NCBI GenBank assembly: GCA_031371425.1
Contig: JANMJO010000159.1
Span: 1 to 15,837, forward strand
Length of the DNA: 15,837 nt
DNA from: JAFMIX01 sp031371425
Lineage (GTDB): Bacteria > Verrucomicrobiota > Verrucomicrobiia > Limisphaerales > JAFMIX01
Reading direction: 5' to 3'
The translations under genes and the position numbers were made by a program. The notes under the pieces were generated by a model. It did no database searches, was not told the DNA's origin, and saw nothing but the letters and a program-made list of their open reading frames with translations. Positions 7,102-13,899 of this stretch are shown one piece after another (the first letter of the stretch is position 1; each line of letters begins with the position of its first letter).

Positions 7102-7122
7102 GCAGCGGCTTGCTGCCTGAAA

Positions 7123-7743
7123 TTATTTCAACGCCTTCTTGCAGATGAAACCGCCGAGTTCTTTGCCAGCCTTGGCGTAGGCTTCCTGCACGCGCCAGCC
7201 GCCGTCAAAATCATAGCCCATCACGTCGCGGCCCGGAGCGCGGCTGATGGTGACCACCGCCAGTTCCGTCGCGCGGTTCTGGGTCTCGACAAATACGGCG
7301 GTGGCGCTGACTTCTGCGTCGTGCCGCGTGATGGCGATGTTCCAGCCTGGCTCGATGATCGTGGTCTTCAAAATCAGCGTGTATTTGGCCGCTGCATCTG
7401 CGCCCATTTTCAAGTCCGCCTTGAGCCCGGCGAACTGCTTGTTGAGCAACTCCTCAAACTTCGGCTGAAACCGCGCGGCCCGGTTGTGTTTCCAAGACTC
7501 CAGCCATTGGTCGCCTTTGCCGGCTTCCTTGGCGTTCATCTCCGCGACTTTTTTCTCGGTGTAGGCTTGTTCGGTCTGCTTGCCCACGGTCAGGCCGTCA
7601 TAGGTATACTCAATATTCACGGAGGTCGCGCCATTCAGGAAGTCCAGCGAGCCGGACTCCAGTTTTATTTTTTGCGCGTGCAGTCCAGAAACGGACAACA
7701 ACAACACGGCGGCCAGCAGTAGATTGATTTTGATTTTTTGCAT
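7123..7743 (-). CDS. Secreted protein of unknown function
   Basis: This 206-residue protein has a signal peptide MQKIKINLLLAAVLLLSVSGLHA, and the mature protein would start QKIKLESG. The frame stays open upstream to 7785, but the ATG at 7743 places the signal peptide at the N-terminus and is preferred. The mature part looks like a single soluble alpha/beta domain with a central charged helix (EKKVAEMNAKEAGKGDQW...FEELLNKQF) and later strands KYTLILKTTIIEPGW and SATAVFV. I recognise no enzyme motif. It has ordinary composition for the region, unlike its AT-rich neighbour. It is followed by the strong terminator at 7061-7101 and preceded by a 219-bp gap that holds a repeat. Confidence 0.75.
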   Translation of the reverse strand: MQKIKINLLLAAVLLLSVSGLHAQKIKLESGSLDFLNGATSVNIEYTYDGLTVGKQTEQAYTEKKVAEMNAKEAGKGDQWLESWKHNRAARFQPKFEELLNKQFAGLKADLKMGADAAAKYTLILKTTIIEPGWNIAITRHDAEVSATAVFVETQNRATELAVVTISRAPGRDVMGYDFDGGWRVQEAYAKAGKELGGFICKKALK

Positions 7744-7817
7744 AATGATTTCTGAAGCCTGTGAAACTTGCCGCCTGCTTGGCAAGCGGAAATTGGAAAA
7801 TGGATGAAACCCGGATT

Positions 7818-7949
7818 AAACGCAGAGACGCAGAGAACGCAGAGTTGCGCGGAGTGAAAACCCGCGGGGCTTGCCAAAAGATATTTGCCTAATTGGACAC
7901 CAAGCTCTGCGCTCCTCCGCGTTCTCTGCGTCTCTGCGTCTCTGCGTTT
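7818..7949. repeat. Inverted repeat of CGCAGAGA units
   Basis: The left arm at 7818-7844 is built from iterated ACGCAGAG units, and the right arm at about 7907-7949 carries the complementary CTCTGCGT units. About 60 bp of unrelated sequence lies between them. It occupies most of the 219-bp gap between the secreted protein gene and the CrtI-like gene. This type of iterated palindrome is a familiar dispersed intergenic repeat in several environmental phyla; no coding role is seen. Confidence 0.75.
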
Positions 7950-7962
7950 GGCCGGACCGAGT

Positions 7963-9465
7963 TTAAGCGACTCCGGCGGCAAACTTTTTCCCATCCCGCT
8001 TGCACAGAATCTGGATCACCTGCCGCCCGGAATAAAGACTGGGCGGCACGCCGCCACCGGGCATGACCCATTGGCCGGCCATGTAAAAATTCTTCAGGCC
8101 GGGCAAGGTTTTGTCCACCTGCGCGCGCATCGCCTGGGGCGTGGGCAGCCAGCCCATGAACGCGCCTTCGTGATTCAACGTGTAGCGCCACGTCGTGTAG
8201 GGCGTGGCGATATCGGTCACTTCCACCTGCGCCGAGATGCCGGGATAATGCGCTTCAAGCCGCGCCAAAACCTCGGTGGTCACGCGCTGCTTCTCGGCGG
8301 CGTAGCGGTCGCGGTCGGCGCGCAGGTCGTTCCAGAATTTCCAGTCCGCGTGGAGCAACACCTGCACGACGGTCTTGCCGGGGGGCGAAAATTTCGTGCC
8401 GTAGTTGAACAGCCGCAGCGGAAAGCCCGTGAGCATCACGCCGCCAAGTTCCAGCGGCTCTTTCAGCAGCACAAAGTTCAATGGCGGTTCGCCCGCAAAC
8501 TCCCGCGTCACGCCGAAGCTGACGGTGATGATTGGGCAAAGCATTTTCCAATCGGCAAAGCGCTCCGTGATTTTTTTGTCCACATACTTGCCGCCCAGCA
8601 AATCGAAAATCGTGCTGCGTCCGTCGCCCGCGCCGATGACGATGTCGGCGCGCTGCTCGTTGCCGTCCGCCAGCCGCACGCCCACGGCGCGGTGGTTTTC
8701 CACGAGGATTTCCTTCACCGTGGCGTTGTATTGCACCGTGCCGCCCAGCTTCTCGTAGCGCGTGACCATGCTGGCGACGAAGTCGGTGCAACTGCCGGCG
8801 AGCAGGCCAAGTTGCCGGTTCGCGAGCAGCCCGAGAATCAGCAGCACGAACCACACGGGGACTTCCGGCAAAAATAAATTCACGAGCAACCGCCGCAATT
8901 CCTCGCTCTGCGCGGCTTGGGCGTATTGCGTCATCGGCATATTGAACTCCGGCCCGAAATAGCGCAGCACGCGCCGCATGCCCCAGAGTTGTTTCAGCGG
9001 CCCGAACATACCCATCAGTTCGGACGGCGTCTCCATCAGCCCAAACAAATCCGCCCGCCGCATCGCCTGCGCGCCCGCGATGAATCCGTCAATGAGCTTC
9101 GCGTCGCTGGGCGCGATGCGTTTCAGATCGCGCGCCAGTTGCTCCAAGTCGTGGCTGAAACTGATTTGGTTGCCGGTGATTTCATCTGTGAAGCGCACGA
9201 AGGTTTCGAGGTCGGGATAGCGGCGATTTTCAAAGATGCCGAGCTGCCGGTAAATCTCGTGGCACGCCTGCCCCGGCTTGTGGCCCATCAGATAATGGAT
9301 GCCGCCGTCAATGTGATAGCTGCCATGGTCCCAAGCCGTCGCCACGCCGCCGGGTTCGCTGTGATGCTCCACGATGCGAGTGCGATAGCCGTTCATCTGC
9401 GCGTAGCTGCCCGCCGCAAGCCCGGCGATGCCCGCTCCGATGATGATGATAGTTTTTTCAGCCAT
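7963..9465 (-). CDS. CrtI/CrtISO-like FAD-dependent oxidoreductase (phytoene desaturase superfamily)
   Basis: This 500-residue protein has an N-terminal dinucleotide-binding motif IIIIGAGIAGLAAGSYA followed by an acidic strand end (RIVEHHSEPGG). It also has the C-terminal FAD signature LKNFYMAGQWVMPGGGVPPS of phytoene desaturases, carotenoid isomerases and retinol saturases. A hydrophobic stretch VPVWFVLLILGLLA lies near the middle. The family desaturates, isomerises or saturates conjugated chains. No phytoene synthase is present here, so the likely substrate is the aryl polyene rather than a carotenoid; this is inference. The ATG at 9465 starts directly before the Rossmann motif and is favoured, but the frame stays open upstream through a repeat element to an ATG at 9594. 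The gene is divergent from the ammonia-lyase gene. Confidence 0.85.
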   Translation of the reverse strand: MAEKTIIIIGAGIAGLAAGSYAQMNGYRTRIVEHHSEPGGVATAWDHGSYHIDGGIHYLMGHKPGQACHEIYRQLGIFENRRYPDLETFVRFTDEITGNQISFSHDLEQLARDLKRIAPSDAKLIDGFIAGAQAMRRADLFGLMETPSELMGMFGPLKQLWGMRRVLRYFGPEFNMPMTQYAQAAQSEELRRLLVNLFLPEVPVWFVLLILGLLANRQLGLLAGSCTDFVASMVTRYEKLGGTVQYNATVKEILVENHRAVGVRLADGNEQRADIVIGAGDGRSTIFDLLGGKYVDKKITERFADWKMLCPIITVSFGVTREFAGEPPLNFVLLKEPLELGGVMLTGFPLRLFNYGTKFSPPGKTVVQVLLHADWKFWNDLRADRDRYAAEKQRVTTEVLARLEAHYPGISAQVEVTDIATPYTTWRYTLNHEGAFMGWLPTPQAMRAQVDKTLPGLKNFYMAGQWVMPGGGVPPSLYSGRQVIQILCKRDGKKFAAGVA

Positions 9466-9468
9466 GAC

Positions 9469-9537
9469 GCTTGGAGTTCCGCCTTTAGGCGGCCCGTTTG
9501 GATGCCGCGACTGACCGCCTAAAGGCGGAACTCCAAA
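9469..9537 (-). repeat. Coding-type palindromic repeat copy D, abutting the CrtI-like start codon
   Basis: This 69-bp copy begins TTTGGAGTTCCGCCTTTAGG and ends GGCGGAACTCCAAGC, with the start codon of the CrtI-like gene four bases later. It is nine bases longer than copies A-C, so codon phase is kept. The frame runs open through it into the enzyme and would read FGVPPLGG...KGGTPSV-M. Here it most likely forms the 5' leader, but an N-terminal extension cannot be excluded. Confidence 0.85.
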
Positions 9538-9653
9538 CCGGTTTTCTGTAATGCTCGGGCATGATTCAGTCGCGTTGCGGGCGCAAGCAAACATGGCGGC
9601 TCTTGCTTCGGCAAGCGGTTTGTTGTAGAAACGCCGTTCAATTTACTAGCTAC

Positions 9654-11207
9654 ATGATCGCAATCAACGGCCACAAACTCACCCTGCGCGAAACTTGGGA
9701 CATCGCCACGCACCAGTCCGTCTGCGAACTCGCCGCAGAAGCGCGCCCGCTCATCCGCAGCAGCCGCAAGCTCGTGGAATCCCTCGCCGCCGAACCCCGC
9801 GCCATCTACGGCATCAACACCGGCTTCGGCCCGTTGAGCGGCTTCCGCGTCAGCGACGCCGACCTCGCGCAGCACCAACTCAATCTCCTCCACCACCTCA
9901 CCGTCGGTCAGGGCGCGCTGTTTTCACCATCGGAAACCCGCGCCATCATGCTCGCCCGCACCAACGCCCTTGCGCGTGGCTACTCCGGCATCCGCGAGGA
10001 ACTCATCGAGCTTCTGCTCGCCGCGCTCAACGCCGGCGTGCTGCCGGAGATTCCCAGTGAAGGCTCTGTCGGCGCGAGCGGCGACCTCGTCCCGCTCGCG
10101 CACATGGCGCGATTGCTCGTCGGTCTCGGCCACGCGCGACTCAACGGCGAACGACTGCCCGCCGCCGAAGCCCTGCGCCGCATCGGCCTCAAGCCGGTGA
10201 CGCTGCAATGCAAGGAAGGCCTTGCCCTCGTCAACGGCACCAGCGTGATGACCGGCCTCGCCGCGCTCGCCACGCACGAAGGCGAACAGTTATTGCACTG
10301 GATGGAGTTGCTGACCGCCTGCCTTTTTCAAGTGCTCGATGGCGAGCCGGAAGTGTTGTGCCAGCAAGTCCACATGGCGCGCGGCTTTCGCGGCCAGTCG
10401 CTCGTTGCCAAGCGCATCAGCGATTCGCTCCGTTCGCATCCGGCATTTGCCAAGCGCATTGACGACCATCAGTGGGGCACGGCGGCGAAGGCTGTTGATC
10501 CCGGCGCAGAAATCCAAGACCCCTACTCGCTCCGCTGCGCGCCGCAGATTCTCGGCGCGTTTCAGGAAGCGCACTGGCACATCGAGGAAGTCGTCACCCG
10601 CGAACTCAACGCCAGCACCGACAACCCGCTGATTTTTCCCGAGACCGGCATGGTCATTCACGGCGGCAATTTTTACGGCCAACAAATCGCCATGGTCAGC
10701 GACTACCTGCGGTTCGGCCTCATCAAAATGGCGCTGCTCGCCGAGCGCCAGATCGAGCGGCTCGTCAACTGGCGTTACAGCCGCGGCCTGCCGCCGATGC
10801 TCGCAGGCGGCGCGCCGGGTTTGAACTCCGGCTTGAGCGGCGCGCAACTCCTCGCCACCTCGCTCGCCGCCGAAGCGCGGTTGCTCGGCACAGCGGCGTC
10901 CATCCAAACCATCTCCACCAACGCCAACAACCAAGACGTCGTCAGTATGGGCTGCATCGCCGCGAAGATGACGCGCACCGCCCTGCCGCTGCTCTGGAAA
11001 ATTGTCGCCATCGAAGCCATCACGCTCGCGCAGGCCGCGGATTTGCGAGGCGTGGAAAAAACTCTCGGCGGCGATTACCGCAAGCTTTACGACGTCGTCC
11101 GCAGCGTCTCGCCGAAACTGGAAAACGACCGCCCGCTCGCCGAGGACATCACCCGCGTGATGGAGCTGCTGCAATCAGAAGCCGTGCAGAAAAAATGTCT
11201 CCGCTAA
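9654..11207 (+). CDS. Aromatic amino acid ammonia-lyase (MIO type), probable tyrosine ammonia-lyase
   Basis: This 517-residue member of the HAL/PAL/TAL family has the MIO-forming Ala141-Ser142-Gly143 in GSVGASGDLVPLAH, catalytic Tyr52 in IYGINTGFGP and the conserved STDNPLIF segment. The selectivity position reads NLLHHLTVGQG with His81-Leu82, matching the HL of tyrosine-type enzymes rather than FL (phenylalanine) or SH (histidine). It would therefore release ammonia from tyrosine to give 4-coumarate, the likely aryl starter of the polyene, as in flexirubin pathways. The ATG at 9654 begins the MIAINGHKLT strand typical of the family; the frame is open upstream to 9561 but that region is not family-like. 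It is first in the plus-strand arm, divergent from the CrtI-like gene, with no clear Shine-Dalgarno sequence. Confidence 0.92.
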   Translation: MIAINGHKLTLRETWDIATHQSVCELAAEARPLIRSSRKLVESLAAEPRAIYGINTGFGPLSGFRVSDADLAQHQLNLLHHLTVGQGALFSPSETRAIMLARTNALARGYSGIREELIELLLAALNAGVLPEIPSEGSVGASGDLVPLAHMARLLVGLGHARLNGERLPAAEALRRIGLKPVTLQCKEGLALVNGTSVMTGLAALATHEGEQLLHWMELLTACLFQVLDGEPEVLCQQVHMARGFRGQSLVAKRISDSLRSHPAFAKRIDDHQWGTAAKAVDPGAEIQDPYSLRCAPQILGAFQEAHWHIEEVVTRELNASTDNPLIFPETGMVIHGGNFYGQQIAMVSDYLRFGLIKMALLAERQIERLVNWRYSRGLPPMLAGGAPGLNSGLSGAQLLATSLAAEARLLGTAASIQTISTNANNQDVVSMGCIAAKMTRTALPLLWKIVAIEAITLAQAADLRGVEKTLGGDYRKLYDVVRSVSPKLENDRPLAEDITRVMELLQSEAVQKKCLR

Positions 11208-11230
11208 TCCCGATGAACCGAGCCGTCAAT

Positions 11231-11320
11231 AAAGTAGGGCAGGCGTCTCGCCTGCCCAACGAGCGCGGCAGCGCGAGCAGTTCTGCGCCGACTGGGCAGG
11301 CGAGACGCCTGCCCTACTTT
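11231..11320. repeat. Perfect 28-bp inverted repeat with self-palindromic arms
   Basis: The arms at 11231-11258 and 11293-11320 are exact reverse complements, separated by 34 bp. Each arm also contains its own hairpin (GGGCAGGCG-TCT-CGCCTGCCC), so either a long hairpin or two small ones could form. It fills the gap between the ammonia-lyase and the halogenase-like gene. Outer AAAGTA/TACTTT ends flank it. It looks like a dispersed REP/MITE-type element; attenuation between the two genes is possible. Confidence 0.85.
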
Positions 11321-11347
11321 TCAGCAACTTCACACCGATAAAACCAA

Positions 11348-12646
11348 ATGCCCACTGACTTCGACGTTTTGATTATCGGTGCTGGCCCGGCCGGGTCCAC
11401 ATCCGCCTCGCACCTGCACCGCGCGGGCTTTCGCGTGCTCGTGGTGGAGAAGCTCCACTTCCCGCGCTTCGTCATCGGCGAAAGTTTGTTACCACACTGC
11501 ATGGATCTTTTGCAGGACGCGGACTTGCTGGAAGCGGTCGCCGCGCAGCAGTTCATGCAAAAAAACGGCGCGGTCTTCCATCGCAATGGCCAGACCTGCA
11601 ACTTCGATTTCGCCTCCCAGTTCACCGCCGGCTGGAAATTCACCTACCAAGTCCCGCGCGGCGATTTCGACAAGGCGCTCGCCGACGCCGTGGCCGCGCG
11701 TGGCGTGGAAATCCTCTATGGCCACGGCGTCGCGGCAGTGGAGTTCAATCCCCCGTTCGGAGTTCCGCCTTCAGGTGGCTCCCCGCCCGAGCCGCCTAAA
11801 GGCGGAACTCCAAGCGCCACCGTGACGCTCACGCGCCCCGACGGGACACAGCGCACGGTGACGGCGAAATTTATTTTGGATTGCAGCGGCTACGGGCGCG
11901 TGCTGCCACGCTTGCTGGACTTGGAACGGCCCTCGAACTTTCCCGTGCGCGAGGCGTTGTTCACCCACGTCACCGGCGACTCGCGGCCTGTCGGACGCGA
12001 GGAGGGAAAAATCTGGGCGTGCCAACATCCCGAAGGCGCGTGGCTGTGGATCATCCCGTTTTCCAACGGCAAAACCAGCGTCGGCGCGGTGGCGGAGCCG
12101 GAATTCTTTGCCCGCTACCCCACCGACCCGGAGCAACGCCTGCGCGCCATCATCGCCTCCGATCCCAGCGCCGGGCCGAGGCTGGCGCAGGCGCAGTTCA
12201 CCTTCGCCCCGCAAAAAATCTCCGGTTACGCCTGCGCCGTGAAGCAGCTTTTCGGGCCGCAGTTCGCCCTCGTCGGCAACGCCACCGAATTCCTTGACCC
12301 CATTTTTAGTTCCGGCGTGACGCTCGCGCTGGCTTCGGCCAATCGCGCGGCGAAAGTTTTGATCCGCCAGTTGCGCGGCGAATCGCCGGATTGGCAGACC
12401 GAATATGCCGACCACGTCATGCAAGGCATCAACGCATTTCGCGCCTACGTCTCCGCGTGGTATGACGGCACGTTGCACGAAATTTTCTTCGCCGCGTCGG
12501 CCAACCCCGACATCATGCGCCAGATTTGTTCCGTGCTCGCCGGCTACGTCTGGGACCGCAACAACCCCTACGTCACCCAACCCGAACGCGCGCTGCCGTT
12601 GCTCGCAAAAATCGTCCAAGGGAAAAGCTCCCGCGCTGTGCAATGA
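11348..12646 (+). CDS. Flavin-dependent halogenase-like oxidoreductase carrying an in-frame palindromic insert
   Basis: This 432-residue flavoprotein has the FAD motif GAGPAG (11-16) and the WLWIIP motif (232-237), matching WxWxIP of flavin-dependent halogenases. Lys72 in the QKNGAVF segment lies where this subgroup often has its catalytic lysine. A late FAD-contact region reads FALVGNATEFLDPIFSSGV. Halogenation of the aryl head group would parallel brominated xanthomonadins, but flexirubin-type clusters also carry relatives of unproven halogenase activity, so hydroxylation or another oxidation remains possible. Residues 137-156 (FGVPPSGG...GGTPS) are a repeat-encoded insertion in a beta-hairpin loop, between VAAVEFNPP and ATVTLTRPDG. 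Its TGA overlaps the methyltransferase start (ATGA), so the two are translationally coupled. Confidence 0.85.
   Translation: MPTDFDVLIIGAGPAGSTSASHLHRAGFRVLVVEKLHFPRFVIGESLLPHCMDLLQDADLLEAVAAQQFMQKNGAVFHRNGQTCNFDFASQFTAGWKFTYQVPRGDFDKALADAVAARGVEILYGHGVAAVEFNPPFGVPPSGGSPPEPPKGGTPSATVTLTRPDGTQRTVTAKFILDCSGYGRVLPRLLDLERPSNFPVREALFTHVTGDSRPVGREEGKIWACQHPEGAWLWIIPFSNGKTSVGAVAEPEFFARYPTDPEQRLRAIIASDPSAGPRLAQAQFTFAPQKISGYACAVKQLFGPQFALVGNATEFLDPIFSSGVTLALASANRAAKVLIRQLRGESPDWQTEYADHVMQGINAFRAYVSAWYDGTLHEIFFAASANPDIMRQICSVLAGYVWDRNNPYVTQPERALPLLAKIVQGKSSRAVQ
11756..11815 (+). repeat. Coding palindromic repeat copy C, in frame inside the halogenase-like gene
   Basis: This 60-bp element begins TTCGGAGTTCCGCCTTCAGG and ends GGCGGAACTCCAAGC, with inverted-repeat ends. 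It encodes FGVPPSGG...KGGTPS (residues 137-156) and starts at codon position 1, exactly as copies A and B do, although this gene lies on the opposite strand. The flanking sequence forms a continuous hairpin of the host fold. Confidence 0.87.
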
Positions 12647-13725
12647 ACTATTTTCAAGAAGACAATCAGACCGCCTTCGACGCCAAATCCGAGGCCCAGC
12701 GCATCGCCTTCGCCCCGGTGGTGTTTCAGGCGTGCCGCATCCTGCGCGATGCCGGCATTCTGGAACTCGTGCAGCAGAGCCGCGCCACCGGGCTGACGTT
12801 GGAGGAAGTTGTCGCGAAAGTTTCCCTGCCGCGCTACGGCGTGAAAGTCCTCATGGAATCCGGGCTGGGCATTGGGTTGTTCTGCCTGAACGACGGCCGC
12901 TTCACGCTGACGAAGCTCGGCTTCTTCATGTTCCGCGACGAGATGACCCGCGTGAACATGGACGTGGTGCACGACATCTGTTATCGCGGCCTGTTCGACC
13001 TGGACAAGTCCATCGCGGAGGGCAAACCCGTAGGCCTGAAAACGCTCGGCGATTGGAAAACTTTTTACGAGGGACTGGCCGAGATTTCCCCGCAAGCGCG
13101 CAAAAGCTGGCTCGCCTTCGACCATTTTTATTCCGACGCCGCCTTTCCCGCCGCGCTTCCGCTCGTGTTCGCCGACCAACCCAAACGATTGCTCGATGTC
13201 GGCGGCAACACCGGCAAATGGGCTGTGCAATGCGCTCAATTCAATCCCGCCGTCCACATCACCATCGCTGATCTGGAAAAGCAGCTCGTGCTCGCGCGCG
13301 AAACCGTGCGCCTGCAACACTTGGAAAATCGCGTCAGCTTTCACGCAACCGATTTGCTCGATGAATCCAAGCCGCTGCCCACCGGTCACGACGCCATCTG
13401 GATGAGCCAGTTCCTCGATTGTTTTTCCGAGGCGGAGATTATTTCAATCCTAAAACGCGCGGCGGCGGCGATGACGGCAGATAGCACGCTGCACATCCTC
13501 GAACTGTTCTGGGACCGGCAGCCGAACGCGACCGCCGCGTTCTGTCTGCAACAGACCTCGCTCTACTTCACCTGCATCGCGAATGGAAACAGCCAGATGT
13601 ATCACTCGTCCGACTTGTTGCGCTGCCTCGCCGCCAGCGGCCTCACCGTCGTCGAGCAGCGCGACCAAGTGGGCCAATATCACACCTGGTTGAAATGCCG
13701 AAAAGAGAGGCGTGGAGTCGGATGA
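12643..13725 (+). CDS. SAM-dependent O-methyltransferase (plant/bacterial small-molecule OMT family)
   Basis: This 360-residue protein has a helical N-terminal dimerisation/winged-helix part (about 18-110) followed by a Rossmann methyltransferase domain. The SAM-binding glycine motif LLDVGGNTG is at 183-191, and an acidic ITIADLEKQ strand end follows. The helix FLDCFSEAEIISILKRAAAAM corresponds to the motif in this family that precedes the catalytic base region. It probably methylates a phenolic hydroxyl of the aryl head group or a small-molecule intermediate. ATG at 12643 overlaps the preceding stop (ATGA). It is the last plus-strand gene, converging on the response regulator gene. Confidence 0.88.
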   Translation: MNYFQEDNQTAFDAKSEAQRIAFAPVVFQACRILRDAGILELVQQSRATGLTLEEVVAKVSLPRYGVKVLMESGLGIGLFCLNDGRFTLTKLGFFMFRDEMTRVNMDVVHDICYRGLFDLDKSIAEGKPVGLKTLGDWKTFYEGLAEISPQARKSWLAFDHFYSDAAFPAALPLVFADQPKRLLDVGGNTGKWAVQCAQFNPAVHITIADLEKQLVLARETVRLQHLENRVSFHATDLLDESKPLPTGHDAIWMSQFLDCFSEAEIISILKRAAAAMTADSTLHILELFWDRQPNATAAFCLQQTSLYFTCIANGNSQMYHSSDLLRCLAASGLTVVEQRDQVGQYHTWLKCRKERRGVG

Positions 13726-13800
13726 ATAACAGCCGTTGGCTGCGTCCTTAAAACAGGCCAGTCACCGAGCAGAATTCCGCGTTCGTTTCGCCGAGACGCT

Positions 13801-13845
13801 GGGAGCGTTGCTCCCTCTCCCCGAGGGAGAGGGCCGGGGTGAGGG
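13801..13845. repeat. REP-like hairpins between convergent genes
   Basis: Two hairpins lie side by side: GGGAGC-GTT-GCTCCC (13801-13815) and CCCTCTCCC-CGA-GGGAGAGGG (13813-13833). A GCCGGGGTGAGGGG tail follows. This CCCTCTCC/GGGTGAGGG pattern is a widespread bacterial repeat. There is no T-tract, but the position between two convergent stops (13725 and 13900) would suit a role in stopping or stabilising transcripts. The rest of 13726-13899 shows nothing recognisable. Confidence 0.7.
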
Positions 13846-13899
13846 GGAACGCGGCTGACAAAATAACGGCTACAGAATTATTTAAGCCGCTAACCGACA

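Noticed and set aside
7963..9465. Carotenoid biosynthesis by the CrtI-like protein
   Set aside because: No phytoene synthase, cyclase or prenyl transferase is in the window; the aryl polyene context is a better explanation.
9600..9653. Small CTTGC-TTCG-GCAAG hairpin (9602-9615) as a riboswitch or attenuator of the ammonia-lyase gene
   Set aside because: The stem is only five base pairs, no alternative structure or terminator is visible, and no riboswitch motif is recognised.
9654..11207. Histidine ammonia-lyase of the hut pathway
   Set aside because: The selectivity pair is His-Leu rather than Ser-His, and no hutU, hutI or hutG is nearby.
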